DNA of 64,000 nt from Duganella sp. Leaf126 (GTDB taxonomy: Bacteria > Pseudomonadota > Gammaproteobacteria > Burkholderiales > Burkholderiaceae_D), in the NCBI RefSeq assembly GCF_001423125.1, contig NZ_LMNW01000001.1, positions 1,181 through 65,180 of the forward strand, written 5' to 3'. Below are positions 1 through 8,402 of the stretch, piece after piece. The notes under the pieces were generated by a model. That model saw only the letters and a list, made by a program, of their open reading frames with translations. It was not told the origin of the DNA and searched no databases. The position numbers and the translations under genes were made by a program. How positions within the stretch are numbered: position 1 is the first letter of the stretch; the number at the start of each line of letters is the position of its first letter.

Positions 1-40
1 CTGCTATCTTGAATTCTTCTGTGTACCGCTTGCCACTCAT
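1..40 (-). CDS. IS3-family transposase OrfA, N-terminal fragment
   Basis: Only the first 13 codons are inside the window: M-S-G-K-R-Y-T-E-E-F-K-I-A. This is the stereotyped beginning of IS3-family OrfA proteins, a helix-turn-helix DNA-binding subunit that is normally joined to the DDE-type OrfB by programmed frameshifting. The ATG at 40-38 is preceded by AGGAGA four bases upstream. The rest of the element lies to the left, so activity cannot be judged. Confidence 0.65.
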   Translation of the reverse strand, partial: MSGKRYTEEFKIA

Positions 41-100
41 ACATTCTCCTTGGGTCCGATATTATGGCTCAGGAGTGTCTACAATTGTCGTGGCGATTCA
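1..100 (-). mobile_element. IS3-family insertion sequence, left end (partial)
   Basis: The element is read on the minus strand and runs off the left edge. Its end appears to start at position 100 with TGAATCGCCACGAC, the kind of terminal inverted repeat seen in IS3-family elements. About 60 nt further in is a good ribosome site (AGGAGA) and the start of a transposase gene. The opposite end and the target-site duplication are outside the window, so the exact boundary is inferred from the resemblance of the terminus. Confidence 0.65.
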
Positions 101-312
101 CCGTCTGATATAGCGGCGTCAACAGCAGCTTGAACATTAATTCTGCATTCATCAGCCACATTATTTTCGTACAGAATCCTCCGCATAAATTCCGTGGGCG
201 CCTCGTTTGTGGGCGATGTACCCCTCGGCCGGCTCGCCGACTTAACAATCCTTTGCACTAAATCCTCAACAGAGATAGCTTGCTCATTTGGTTCCAGCTG
301 AATATTAAACAC
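79..312 (-). CDS. small hypothetical protein, 3' end replaced by IS insertion
   Basis: This is a 77-codon reading frame with a GTG start at 312 and an AGGGA ribosome site five bases upstream, which supports real translation. No family is recognised; the product is a charged, soluble-looking small protein with no signal peptide. The last six codons (E-S-P-R-Q-L) and the TAG stop fall inside the presumed IS3 terminus at 100-74. The natural C-terminus has therefore probably been lost and replaced by IS-encoded residues. The gene has a lower GC content than the chromosomal genes to the right, as expected for island cargo. It may be a remnant rather than a working gene. Confidence 0.5.
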   Translation of the reverse strand: MFNIQLEPNEQAISVEDLVQRIVKSASRPRGTSPTNEAPTEFMRRILYENNVADECRINVQAAVDAAISDGESPRQL

Positions 313-414
313 TTACATCCCTGCGCTATACGTTAAAAAGATTCTGGACGGGCGGCGCGGAGGTACGCTACCGAATTCCCGGTAGGCGCGCGCTTTGCAT
401 TGGTTGCCATGCCG

Positions 415-1746
415 TCAAGCTGCGACCACTACGCGCAGAACCGGCGAAGCACGCACGAAGTCGATTCGCGCCTGCTCCAACATCCAAGTCTCAATCTTAA
501 CGTGCCACATTCGCAGCAGGTCGAGCGGACGGCGGCGATAGTGCTTCTCGGCTATAGCGCTTGGCTTGTGCCCCATAATTTGCGCTACCACGCCCGCCGG
601 AGTCTCGGTCCATTCTGCGAGCGAACCAAAAGAACGACGCAGGCCATGCAATGTGAGGTCGGGCAGCCCAGCAGCGGTCAACGCACGTTTGTGCCCTGGC
701 GTCGGCTCTGCAAGCTGGCCGTTTGCAGACGTGGGACTGGAGAACACCCATTCATTACGGCGTGGCAGCGCGGCCAGCAGCTGTGCGACATAGGGGCACA
801 GCGGAACTGTACGCTCCCCTTCAACTTTGTCGCGAATCGTCATGCTTAGCCATTCAAAATCTACATCAAGCCATCGCAGCGCAGCAAGTTCTCGGCGGCG
901 TGCGCCAGTGAGTAAAAGAGCTTGCAAGTAAGCTGATTGCACTGCGTTCGTCATCTGGCGCACAGCCTGAAACCACGGTGCAAGCTGTTCGCGTTGCAGA
1001 CTGTCGCCCTCCTTTGCGTTTTTGCTCGGCATTTCGTCACGTACCTGTTGCGCCTTGCAAGCGCCAGCGGGAACCAGCCCGGCATACTCCGATTGTGAGT
1101 CGCACCAGTTGATGAACACGGATAGCAGACGGAACGACAACGCGGCCTGCGTCGGCCGGGTTTTAGCTTCCTTAGAAAGCCACGCGCCGATATGCTTGCC
1201 GGTCAGGTCAGACAGGCGCACGTCAAGCAATGACGCTAACGGGCCTGGCTCCGTCACCCCTTTTCCGCGGACCTTCTGAACACCGCCGACACGCACGACA
1301 TTTTCGTGGTCGCGAATGTGCCATTCGCTCCAACGTTTGCGACGTGATTCGACATATAACGGCCAAACCGTGCCCAGTGTCACCGTTTCGCGCTTGTCCT
1401 GAAGCTCCTTAGCGTCAGCTTCGGCTCGCCTGTCGTCTCGCTCCTTTTCCTCGGCTGCGAGGCCAGCGGCCTTTACCTGGCGCGGGTCTTTCCCGTGGTC
1501 GATAAGGACTTTCAAACGGCGCGCTTCAGCTTGCGCTTCTGGAATGGTCCACGTGCCGGGGGCTCCGATAGTGATGCGCATAGCCGCACCGTTGAGCTTC
1601 GCTTGGAACATATACGACTTGGCCCCGTTCGCTGTTACCCGAAGCCCAAGACCGGGGGCCTCGCTGTCCCACAGGAAGGATTGGCTCTTGCCTTCCTCGC
1701 ACTGGAAGCCGCTCACCCGCCCCGCCGTGAATTTTACTTTTGCCAT
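415..1746 (-). CDS. tyrosine-type site-specific integrase of a genomic island
   Basis: This is a phage/P4-like tyrosine recombinase of 443 residues that would integrate or excise the island. The N-terminal part (about residues 5-95) resembles the arm-binding DUF4102-type domain (GLGLRVTANGAKSYMFQ, then a charged helix ending HGKDPRQ). The C-terminal catalytic domain shows the Arg in TGARRRELAALRW (about 280), the HGLRR box (about 365), the His in IMGHKP (about 391) and the Tyr in AEKHYRRR (about 402). The start at 1746 was chosen over an ATG 27 codons upstream because GGGGAG lies nine bases before it. The gene reads away from the tRNA-His-derived att site, which starts 170 bp upstream of it. 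That spacing suits an att/promoter region. Confidence 0.9.
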   Translation of the reverse strand: MAKVKFTAGRVSGFQCEEGKSQSFLWDSEAPGLGLRVTANGAKSYMFQAKLNGAAMRITIGAPGTWTIPEAQAEARRLKVLIDHGKDPRQVKAAGLAAEEKERDDRRAEADAKELQDKRETVTLGTVWPLYVESRRKRWSEWHIRDHENVVRVGGVQKVRGKGVTEPGPLASLLDVRLSDLTGKHIGAWLSKEAKTRPTQAALSFRLLSVFINWCDSQSEYAGLVPAGACKAQQVRDEMPSKNAKEGDSLQREQLAPWFQAVRQMTNAVQSAYLQALLLTGARRRELAALRWLDVDFEWLSMTIRDKVEGERTVPLCPYVAQLLAALPRRNEWVFSSPTSANGQLAEPTPGHKRALTAAGLPDLTLHGLRRSFGSLAEWTETPAGVVAQIMGHKPSAIAEKHYRRRPLDLLRMWHVKIETWMLEQARIDFVRASPVLRVVVAA

Positions 1747-1916
1747 CGCTGAGCACTCCCCCATGCAACCTATGTAACCGATATGTAACCCGGCAGGGAG
1801 TATATCAATCAGCGAAAGGTAACGCAAATCAACACTGAAAAAATCGTAAGCCTATGATTAATATAGGAATACAACAAAATACATACGTGAATCAACAGAG
1901 ATAAATGCGCTTTTAT

Positions 1917-1966
1917 CAGGATTGTGATTCCTGTTGTCGTGGGTTCGAGCCCCATCAGCCACCCCA
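1917..1966 (+). repeat. attachment site: duplicated 3' half of tRNA-His (GTG)
   Basis: The sequence starts with a complete anticodon arm, CAGGA-TTGTGAT-TCCTG (anticodon GTG). It continues through the variable loop, the T-arm GTGGGTTCGAGCCCCAT and the acceptor strand ending GCCACCCCA. This matches the 3' half of bacterial tRNA-His. The D-arm and 5' acceptor strand are absent: the bases before 1917 are AT-rich and cannot pair with GCCACC. It is therefore not a functional tRNA but the duplicated core left by integration into the 3' end of a tRNA-His gene. The intact tRNA-His should lie at the far end of the island, to the left of the window. Confidence 0.8.
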
Positions 1967-1979
1967 CAGAATGTTAAAG

Positions 1980-2016
1980 AAAGCCCGGTTGCGCATAACG
2001 CCAACCGGGCTTTTTT
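1980..2016 (+). terminator. rho-independent terminator of the ancestral tRNA-His gene
   Basis: AAGCCCGGTT and AACCGGGCTT are separated by 12 bases and followed by six T. It sits 14 bp after the tRNA-His 3' end, where the terminator of the original tRNA transcription unit would lie. Confidence 0.75.
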
Positions 2017-2045
2017 GTTTGCAGCGTCAACTCTGCGTCAGCGTG

Positions 2046-2076
2046 AAAAAAATCCCGGTCAGCTGCTGACCGGGAT
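2046..2076 (-). terminator. rho-independent terminator after the 2102-3808 receptor gene
   Basis: On the minus strand ATCCCGGTCAGC pairs with GCTGACCGGGAT around a very short loop, followed by seven T. It lies 25 bp past the stop codon of the chemotaxis receptor gene. Confidence 0.75.
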
Positions 2077-2101
2077 GTTGTGATGGTGACTGCATCGGCG
2101 C

Positions 2102-3808
2102 TTAAAACTGTTCCCACTCCTCCGCCTGCACCACCTGCGCCGGGCGGGACGCTGCAGGCTTCGGTGCTGCGGGTTTGGCCAGTGCGACACGGGGCGTGGC
2201 CGGCTGCACCAAGGCCGGACGCGGTGCCAGCTCGCTGGCCTGCTGCCCCACCTTGAACACGCTGACGACGTCGGACAGGATCGCGGCCTGCTCCTGCATC
2301 GAATTGGCGGCGGCGGCCGCTTCTTCGACCAACGCCGCGTTCTGCTGCGTCACTTCGTCCATTTGCGCGATGGCCGAATTGACTTGCTCGATGCCCATGG
2401 TCTGTTCCGCGCTGGCCGAGGCGATTTCGCTCATGATGTCGGTCACGCGCGTGATCGACTGCACGATCTCGGTCATGGTGGTGCCGGCATCGTCAACCAG
2501 CTTGCCGCCGGTCGCCACCTGGCTCACCGAGTCTTCGATCAGCACCTTGATCTCCTTGGCGGCAGAGGCGGAGCGGTGGGCCAGGTTGCGCACCTCGCTG
2601 GCCACGACCGCGAAGCCGCGGCCCTGTTCGCCGGCACGGGCAGCTTCCACGGCAGCGTTCAGCGCCAGGATATTGGTCTGGAATGCAATACCGTCGATGA
2701 CGCCGATGATGTCGGCGATTTTCTGCGACGACTGGTTGATCGACGCCATCGTTTCCACGACCCGGCCGACCACCGCACCGCCCTTGACCGCCACTTCCGA
2801 CGCCGAGACGGCCAGCTGGTTGGCCTGGCGCGCGTTGTCGGCGTTCTGCTTGACCGTGCTGGTCAGCTCTTCCATCGAGGAGGCCGTCTCCTCGAGCGAG
2901 CTGGCCTGCTCTTCGGTGCGCGACGACAGGTCGAGGTTGCCGGCCGCAATCTGCGACGAGGCGGTGGCGATGGTGTCGGTACCGGTCCTGACGCGTCCCA
3001 CGATGTCAGCGAGCTGGTCGCGCATCTGTTTCATCGAGAACATCAGGCTGCTGCGGTCACCGGACTGCACCAGGATATCGGCATTCAGATCGCCCGAGGC
3101 GATATGCTGAGCCACGTCCATCGCATAGATGGGCTCGCCGCCCAGCTGGCGCAGGATGCTGCGCGTGATCGCGAAGCCGGCGACGACCGACACCAGGATG
3201 CCGACCAGCGAGATGGCGATGATCAATGTCCTGCTGTGCTGATAGCCGGCATGGGCCTCGCGCGCCGTGTCGTCGTTGATCTTCGTTTCGTAATCGCGGA
3301 AGTCGATCAGCGCGTTGATCCACTTGTCGAGCGCGGGTCCGGTCTGCTCCATGAGCACGTCCGGGCCGCTGGGATCGTTGGCGAAGCCGAGGTCGGCTGC
3401 TTTTTTTACCAACGGCAAAGCCGACATTTTCAGTTGCGCGATCCGGCTCAGGTGATCCCGTTCGTCCGCGCTGGTATCGGCATCGCGCTGAAACAGCGCT
3501 TCCAGGTCGGCGATTGCCTTGTCGTAAGCCACCAGGCTTTTATCGAACGATTCCTTCTGTACCGTCATCCGCGGCACATCGGTCAGTACGATCAGGTTGC
3601 GCATCGCTGCAGAGGATTTCTGCGCTTCGCCGATTGCCCTGGAAATGAGATTCGATTCCTGCCCGTTGAAATCGACGGTCGCGATCAGCGAATCGTTGAG
3701 AGAACCCAGACTGGAGATGCCAATGGCGGAGATGACGGACGATACCACCAGCGCGATGCCGAAACCGAGCGCCAGCCGGGTACCGACCTTGAGAGTGTGA
3801 AACGACAT
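2102..3808 (-). CDS. methyl-accepting chemotaxis protein
   Basis: This is an inner-membrane chemoreceptor of 568 residues. TM1 is about residues 10-32 and is followed by a roughly 160-residue periplasmic domain, probably a four-helix bundle; its ligand is unknown. TM2 is about 195-216, HAMP about 217-270, then the long cytoplasmic coiled coil. The signalling tip is the strongly conserved segment at about 371-405 ([20 protein letters not shown]). The last residues, EEWEQF, follow an Ala/Pro-rich linker and resemble the NWETF-type tether that docks CheR/CheB. The ATG at 3808 is preceded by GAGG eight bases upstream. It reads alone, with its own terminator. A second receptor with a similar tail lies at 6199-7968. 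Confidence 0.93.
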   Translation of the reverse strand: MSFHTLKVGTRLALGFGIALVVSSVISAIGISSLGSLNDSLIATVDFNGQESNLISRAIGEAQKSSAAMRNLIVLTDVPRMTVQKESFDKSLVAYDKAIADLEALFQRDADTSADERDHLSRIAQLKMSALPLVKKAADLGFANDPSGPDVLMEQTGPALDKWINALIDFRDYETKINDDTAREAHAGYQHSRTLIIAISLVGILVSVVAGFAITRSILRQLGGEPIYAMDVAQHIASGDLNADILVQSGDRSSLMFSMKQMRDQLADIVGRVRTGTDTIATASSQIAAGNLDLSSRTEEQASSLEETASSMEELTSTVKQNADNARQANQLAVSASEVAVKGGAVVGRVVETMASINQSSQKIADIIGVIDGIAFQTNILALNAAVEAARAGEQGRGFAVVASEVRNLAHRSASAAKEIKVLIEDSVSQVATGGKLVDDAGTTMTEIVQSITRVTDIMSEIASASAEQTMGIEQVNSAIAQMDEVTQQNAALVEEAAAAANSMQEQAAILSDVVSVFKVGQQASELAPRPALVQPATPRVALAKPAAPKPAASRPAQVVQAEEWEQF

Positions 3809-4044
3809 GGATTTTTCCTCACCTTCGCAAATTTATAAAATTAATTAAAGATTATTGCTATTATTGATAGTTGAATTAATGTGTCTATGGATAAATTATA
3901 CTGATAGTCAGGAATTACATGTGGTGCGAACATTAACGTGTTCATGTACTACAACATTTCTTCAGAAATATTTCCATTGGGAACTAGGTAACGTACAATG
4001 TCCAGGTATCGCCCAGCGCACGCGGTGTCACCATTTCTATCATC

Positions 4045-4494
4045 ATGTCCGAAGATAAATCACCCTCTGAAATTTCCACCTACAGCAAGGAAACGCCTGT
4101 AGGACGCCCCGACCGCGACGGCCGTGCCGGCGTGTTCGTTCCCTCCGAGATGTTCGATTCCGCAGCCAATGCAGCCATCCGCAGCGGATCGGGCATCGTC
4201 GGCTTCGGCAACCCGGACGGGTCGCTGACAGTGTATTTCGAAGCGAACCGCTTCGACGAAAGCGGCTTGCACAAATGGGAGAACAAGGCGCGCAAGGCCT
4301 ACGACCGCATGGTGATGGCCGCGCCCACGGTGTCCAAGGCCAAGATCGACGCACGCTGCCTGGAACAGGTCGGCATCATCGACGGCACCGGCATCATGCT
4401 CAAGCAGCCGGACCGCCTGACCCAGTGGCTGCAGCTGTGCGACAAGCTCGACACCGCGCCGGCGTCGCCGGTCACGCTCTGGAAAAAGCGCTAG
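4045..4494 (+). CDS. hypothetical protein of 149 residues
   Basis: No family is recognised. The frame has strongly G/C-biased third codon positions like its neighbours, whereas the overlapping minus-strand frame reads as Arg/Gly/Ala-rich noise, so the plus strand is preferred. The product is soluble: there is no signal peptide or membrane segment. It has a Gly-rich stretch near residues 47-60 (RSGSGIVGFGNPDGS) and a helical, Lys-rich middle. No clear ribosome site precedes the ATG, so the start is uncertain. An AT-rich stretch at about 3830-3990 lies between it and the divergent chemoreceptor gene and could hold promoters for both. Confidence 0.6.
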   Translation: MSEDKSPSEISTYSKETPVGRPDRDGRAGVFVPSEMFDSAANAAIRSGSGIVGFGNPDGSLTVYFEANRFDESGLHKWENKARKAYDRMVMAAPTVSKAKIDARCLEQVGIIDGTGIMLKQPDRLTQWLQLCDKLDTAPASPVTLWKKR

Positions 4495-4605
4495 CGTCCG
4501 CTCCAAGCTGTTGTCCTACAGAACGTCGGACAGTTGGCTGATCCCCTCCCCAGTACGGCTGGCTTAAGATTTCACCATCGAATCCAACCTTCCCGGGAGT
4601 CTGTC

Positions 4606-4731
4606 ATGGCACGCTACGCACGCATCGCATACGGCGCAATCGCACTGAGTCTGGTGTGCGCATCGACCATCGTTCTGGTGGAAGAAAACACCTTGCAGCA
4701 CACGCAGATGTCCGTGTACACGCTGCGCTGA
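4606..4731 (+). CDS. 41-residue single-pass membrane peptide
   Basis: This is a very short gene. The ATG at 4606 has GGGAG six bases upstream (4595-4599) and the frame ends in TGA 18 bp before a strong terminator, so it forms a compact transcription unit. The product has a positively charged start (MARYAR), one hydrophobic segment (about residues 7-25, IAYGAIALSLVCASTIVLV) and a short polar tail. It could be a membrane-inserted small protein or an uncleaved secreted peptide. No homologue is recognised and no function is assigned. Confidence 0.55.
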   Translation: MARYARIAYGAIALSLVCASTIVLVEENTLQHTQMSVYTLR

Positions 4732-4748
4732 ACGAGCAGATCACGGGG

Positions 4749-4788
4749 AAAAAAATCCCGCTGCGCCGATCGGCACAGCGGGATTTTT
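4749..4788. terminator. bidirectional terminator between convergent genes
   Basis: ATCCCGCTG and CAGCGGGAT form the stem, with seven A on the left and five T on the right. It can serve the 41-residue peptide gene on the plus strand and the lipoprotein gene that ends at 4806 on the minus strand. Confidence 0.75.
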
Positions 4789-4805
4789 CATGGGTTGCAG
4801 GGCGC

Positions 4806-5228
4806 TTAGCGACGCCAGCCGCCGCGGCCGCCGTAGTAACCGCGTCCGCCGGAGAAGTGCGTAAAGCCAAAGTTCAGGCCGATCGAGACCGGTGGGTAAT
4901 AGTATGACGGTGCTGGCGGGTAGTACACCGGCGCCGGCTGGTAATACACGGGGGCCGGCTGGTAGATCACCGTCGAGGGCTCGGTGATATACGTGGTGGT
5001 GACCGGCTGCTCGCTGTACACGACGCGTGAACTCGGTTGCGGCGGCAATTCCTCGGTCGTATAGACCGGCGCCGACGATTGCCCGTACACGCGGTCCGAT
5101 GGCGTCACCGACACGGTGCGCCACTGATACGGATCGTTGACCACGCGCGCGCTGCTGTAATAAGGTTGCTGGGTTGCGCATCCCGTCAGCGCCGCCACCA
5201 CGCCGACCACTGCTAAGATCGATTTCAT
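4806..5228 (-). CDS. Tyr/Pro-rich outer-membrane lipoprotein
   Basis: The product is 140 residues long. The signal sequence ends in the lipobox L-T-G-C (Cys about residue 17), so lipidation is expected. The mature part has repeated YYQPAP/VYYPPAP units (about residues 85-112) and a Gly/Arg/Tyr-rich end (GGRGYYGGRGGWRR). The start at 5228 was chosen because AAGGAG lies eight bases upstream; an in-frame TTG two codons earlier is too close to that site. Similar Tyr/Pro-repeat lipoproteins occur in Burkholderiales envelopes, but the function is unknown to me. Confidence 0.75.
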   Translation of the reverse strand: MKSILAVVGVVAALTGCATQQPYYSSARVVNDPYQWRTVSVTPSDRVYGQSSAPVYTTEELPPQPSSRVVYSEQPVTTTYITEPSTVIYQPAPVYYQPAPVYYPPAPSYYYPPVSIGLNFGFTHFSGGRGYYGGRGGWRR

Positions 5229-5324
5229 CGCCAATTCTCCTTGTCCAGGATCACACTATATAAGATCGTGCAGCGCGCGCGCAGCGCCATTACAGCTTGT
5301 TACACCGGTGTGTGCCATCGGCAT

Positions 5325-5353
5325 AAAAAAAGGAGCCGCGCGGGCTCCCTTTT
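5325..5353 (-). terminator. rho-independent terminator after the second TonB-C gene
   Basis: GGAGCC and GGCTCC flank a four-base GC loop and are followed on the minus strand by seven T. It is 16 bp past the stop at 5369. Confidence 0.7.
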
Positions 5354-5368
5354 GTCAGCAAGAATCTA

Positions 5369-5716
5369 TCAGTCCAGCTTCCAGGCGTAATCGACCTTGG
5401 TCCAGGTTTCGGCCGGTGCGCCGTCCTTGGTGCCGGGCTTGAATTTGCAGGCGGACAGGGCCTTGATGGCAGCCTTGTCGAGGTTTTTGAAACCGCTGGT
5501 CTTCTCGACCTTGGAATCGGCCACCGAACCGTCGGGCTTGACCAGGAACGACATCGACGTCGTGCCCTGCTCTTCGTTCATCAGCGACGCCTTCGGATAC
5601 TCGGCCTTGCAGTTCTTGGAATCGAAGCTGGCTGGCACTTCGGCGGCAAACACGTTTGGCGCGCTTGCGACCAGAACCGCTGCAACCAGACCCAACATAC
5701 GTTTATTCGTCATCAT
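5369..5716 (-). CDS. secreted stand-alone TonB C-terminal-domain protein (copy 2)
   Basis: The product is 115 residues: a cleavable-looking signal peptide (about 1-25, ending VFAAE) and then a single TonB-C-like domain. Family signatures are AEYPKAS, a central strand with VKPDGSVADSKVEKTSG, and the helix LDKAAIKALSACKFKPG. There is no Pro-rich spacer and no retained membrane anchor, unlike true TonB, so it should be periplasmic. Two Cys (in NCKAEYP and SACKFKP) could form a disulfide. AGGGGA lies six bases before the ATG. It is clearly a paralogue of the gene at 5753-6091, 36 bp upstream, in the same orientation: a tandem duplication. The role is unknown; it might bind receptor TonB boxes or a cell-envelope partner. 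Confidence 0.75.
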   Translation of the reverse strand: MMTNKRMLGLVAAVLVASAPNVFAAEVPASFDSKNCKAEYPKASLMNEEQGTTSMSFLVKPDGSVADSKVEKTSGFKNLDKAAIKALSACKFKPGTKDGAPAETWTKVDYAWKLD

Positions 5717-5752
5717 GATTTTTCCCCTATGGATAATGGTGGCGTTCAGGTG

Positions 5753-6091
5753 TTACAGCTTCCAGCTATAGTCGACCTTGGCCCAGGTCTGGGCGACGGC
5801 GCCGTCCTTGGTACCGGGTTTGAATTTGCAGGCCGACAGCGCTTTCAGGGCGGCTTTATCGAGGTTCTTGAAGCCGCTCGATTTGTCCAGTTTGGAATCG
5901 ACAACGGTACCGTCTGCGCCCACCAGGAACGACATCTTGACGTCGCCCTGCTCTTCGTTGATCAGCGAGGCTTTTGGATATTCAGCCTTGCAGTTCTTGG
6001 CGTCGAGGGTTGCCGGAACTTCGACCGCCATGGCGGCGGCGGAGGTAGCGGACAGCAGGAAGGCAGCGATTACGGTCGAAAACTTGGTCAT
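5753..6091 (-). CDS. secreted stand-alone TonB C-terminal-domain protein (copy 1)
   Basis: The product is 112 residues. A signal peptide of about 22 residues (MTKFSTVIAAFLLSATSAAA) is followed directly by one TonB-C-like domain with AEYPKASLINEEQG, GADGTVVDSKLDKSSG and LDKAALKALSACKFKPG. The mature part is highly similar to the product of the next gene, so the pair arose by tandem duplication. The same two Cys are conserved. Without a membrane anchor it cannot transmit ExbBD energy in the usual way. The first gene of this leftward pair is preceded only by a weak ribosome site (GAGAG). TonB-related small proteins fit a genome rich in TonB-dependent receptors, but a direct link is inference. 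Confidence 0.75.
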   Translation of the reverse strand: MTKFSTVIAAFLLSATSAAAMAVEVPATLDAKNCKAEYPKASLINEEQGDVKMSFLVGADGTVVDSKLDKSSGFKNLDKAALKALSACKFKPGTKDGAVAQTWAKVDYSWKL

Positions 6092-6198
6092 TTAATTTCT
6101 CTCAATTATTTTTAACAACAGGTGTGGTTCCCGGTCCGCCTTGGCGTTTCCACCATCACGCAACAACGTGACAGCGGTCCGGGCAATACTTGGATTCC

Positions 6199-7968
6199 TT
6201 AAAACTCTTCCCACTCGTCAGCGCTGGCGGTGCTGGCAGCATTGACGACTTTCTTCGGTTTGGCTGCCGGTGCAGGTGCTGGCTTGGTGGCCAGTTTCTT
6301 TACCGGAGCGCGGGGTGCGGCGGCGATCGGCGTCACGATGGCCTTGACTGCAGGCTTTACCGGCGCCGCCTTCACGAAGACCGGAGCCATCTCGCGCTCC
6401 TCCCCTTCCACCAGCTTGAAGATGCTGACGACACGCGACAACTCGTCGGCCTGGTCTTGCAAGCTCTTGGCTGCGGCGGCGGATTGCTCCACCAGCGCGG
6501 CGTTCTGCTGGGTCATGCTGTCCATCTCGATGATCGACAGGTTGACCTGTTCGATGCCGGCGCTCTGCTCCTGGCTGGCGTTGGCGATCTCGCTCATGAT
6601 GTCGGTTACGCGGCGCACGGAGGACACCACTTCGTCCATGGTCACGCCGGCCTGGCCGACCAGCTTGGTGCCGGCGCCGACTTTTTCCACCGAGTCATCG
6701 ATGAGCATCTTGATTTCTTTGGCGGCACCAGCGGAGCGCTGAGCCAGGTTGCGTACCTCGGACGCCACCACGGCAAAGCCACGGCCCTGTTCGCCGGCAC
6801 GGGCGGCTTCCACGGCAGCATTGAGCGCCAGGATGTTGGTCTGGAAGGCGATGCCGTCGATCACGCCGATGATGTCCACGATCTTCTTGGCCGAGGCATC
6901 GATCGAGCTCATGGTATCGACCACTTCCGACACCACCTTGCCGCCCTTGAGCGCCACATCCGATGCGGCCGAGGCCAGCTGATTGGCTTCACGAGCGTTG
7001 TCGGCATTCTGCTTCACGGTCGAGGTCAGCTCTTCCATGGCGGTCGCGGTTTTTTCCAGCGAGCTGGCCTGCATTTCGGTGCGGGCCGACAGGTCGGAGT
7101 TGCCGGCGGCGATCTCGCGGGTGGCGGTGCCGATGGTCTTGGTGCCGGTACGGACCTGGCCCACGATGTCGACCAGGCTGTCGCGCATTTCGCGCATTTC
7201 GTACAGCAGGCTGGTCTTGTCATTGCCGGTGGTGTTGATCGACACGGCCAGGTCGCCGCTGGCGATGCTGCTGGCGATGGCCGAGGTGTAGCCGGGTTCG
7301 GCGCCCAGCTGCTTGAGCAGGCCACGGGTGATGACCACGGCGGCAGCCACCGAAATTGCCACGGCCAGCAAGCCCATGATGATCATGAAGGTACGGCCGC
7401 TGGCGAAGCCCTTGGCAGCTTCCACCTGCATTTCAGCATTCAGCTTGTCTTCGAGTGCGCCGAGCTGATCCAGTGCGGCCATCCATTTCACCTGCGCCGG
7501 ACGGATTTCCTTGATCAGGACGCGCGTCGCCGCTTCGGCCTGACCGCCCACCCACATATCGGTGGCCTTGGCGATGGCCGGCATGGCGACCGCTTCCTGC
7601 TCCTTGATGGCAGCGAGCAGCGCTTTTTCTTCCGGCAGCGCTTCAGTCGCGAACTGGGCGCTCAACTTGTTCTGTGCCTCGGTATAGGCGGCGGCCAGCG
7701 TCTTGACGTTGTTGAGATCCTTGGCCATATCGTCCGGATCGCTCAGCAGGGTCAGGATGCGCAGCGTGCTGACGCGGGTGGCAACGTTGGTGCGCATCTC
7801 GGTCACCAGGCGGGTGACGACGTTGTTGACGCTGATGACGTGGTCGAGGCGGTCCTGGATTTGTGCCATGCGGAAGATGCCGACCGTGGTGACCGCGATC
7901 AGGAACACCAGGACCAGGGCGAATCCGAGGCCCAGGCGCATGCCAACTTTCATTTTTGCTAAATTCAT
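6199..7968 (-). CDS. methyl-accepting chemotaxis protein
   Basis: This is a chemoreceptor of 589 residues. TM1 is about 10-33, the periplasmic sensor about 34-190 (helical, likely four-helix bundle), TM2 about 193-215, then HAMP and a long signalling coiled coil. The tip sequence [20 protein letters not shown] is identical to that of the receptor at 2102-3808. An Ala/Pro/Lys-rich linker leads to the C-terminal DEWEEF, a CheR/CheB docking tail of the NWETF type. The sensor domains of the two receptors differ strongly, so they should detect different signals while sharing one signalling array. The promoter probably lies in the AT-rich stretch after 7968; I did not find a convincing flagellar sigma-28 box. 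Confidence 0.93.
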   Translation of the reverse strand: MNLAKMKVGMRLGLGFALVLVFLIAVTTVGIFRMAQIQDRLDHVISVNNVVTRLVTEMRTNVATRVSTLRILTLLSDPDDMAKDLNNVKTLAAAYTEAQNKLSAQFATEALPEEKALLAAIKEQEAVAMPAIAKATDMWVGGQAEAATRVLIKEIRPAQVKWMAALDQLGALEDKLNAEMQVEAAKGFASGRTFMIIMGLLAVAISVAAAVVITRGLLKQLGAEPGYTSAIASSIASGDLAVSINTTGNDKTSLLYEMREMRDSLVDIVGQVRTGTKTIGTATREIAAGNSDLSARTEMQASSLEKTATAMEELTSTVKQNADNAREANQLASAASDVALKGGKVVSEVVDTMSSIDASAKKIVDIIGVIDGIAFQTNILALNAAVEAARAGEQGRGFAVVASEVRNLAQRSAGAAKEIKMLIDDSVEKVGAGTKLVGQAGVTMDEVVSSVRRVTDIMSEIANASQEQSAGIEQVNLSIIEMDSMTQQNAALVEQSAAAAKSLQDQADELSRVVSIFKLVEGEEREMAPVFVKAAPVKPAVKAIVTPIAAAPRAPVKKLATKPAPAPAAKPKKVVNAASTASADEWEEF

Positions 7969-8402
7969 TTCGTCTCTTCGTAAGTGACACTGTTAATAAG
8001 AATTTGCCTTGGGACGGCCCGTCGAGCTTGGGGACAACGCCAATCCGAACATTTCTGCAATGCAAGTAAACATGACATTAGCAAACAATGACTGCGAATG
8101 CAAAATTTGGCGCTCCACCAGCGTCGGATTGTCTCTTTTGCGTCGCAATACACATACGAAAGACGGTGGACAGATGTGTACGGAAATGAATTATAAATCC
8201 ATGTTTTTCCACACGGCAAGTAAATAATAACGGTCTTCGCGGAAACATAATTTCTTAGTGGAAATTCCAACACTTTGAAATTCTGCTTGCAAGTTACACT
8301 GAAAATCGGTGCAAAAATGCGGGGAACGCGGCGCCGAGCGGCGCCGGTAGGGGAACGGGATGAAGGATGACGCTAAGGGGCGAGTGCCGGCCTGGCCGGC
8401 CG
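7969..8402. other. intergenic region, 434 bp, no supported gene
   Basis: The right half of this gap is AT-rich and presumably holds the promoter of the leftward chemoreceptor gene. Two short frames here (8009-8227 plus, 7965-8273 minus) have no ribosome site and unbiased codons and are not accepted. At 8330-8346 a GGCGCC-containing palindrome could fold downstream of dusA, but it has no adjacent T-run. Confidence 0.5.

Noticed and set aside
1917..1966. Functional tRNA-His gene
   Set aside because: Only the anticodon arm to the CCA end is present. The 5' acceptor strand and D-arm are missing, so it is an att duplicate.
3855..4058. 67-codon plus-strand ORF before the gene at 4045
   Set aside because: It is AT-rich with no ribosome site and overlaps the next gene in a different frame; it looks like random intergenic sequence.
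8009..8227. 72-codon plus-strand ORF upstream of a chemoreceptor
   Set aside because: There is no ribosome site, third codon positions are not GC-biased, and no homology is recognisable; it lies in promoter DNA.
8330..8346. GGCGCC palindrome as a dusA terminator
   Set aside because: It has no adjacent T-run on the minus strand and is 57 bp past the stop; the evidence is too weak.
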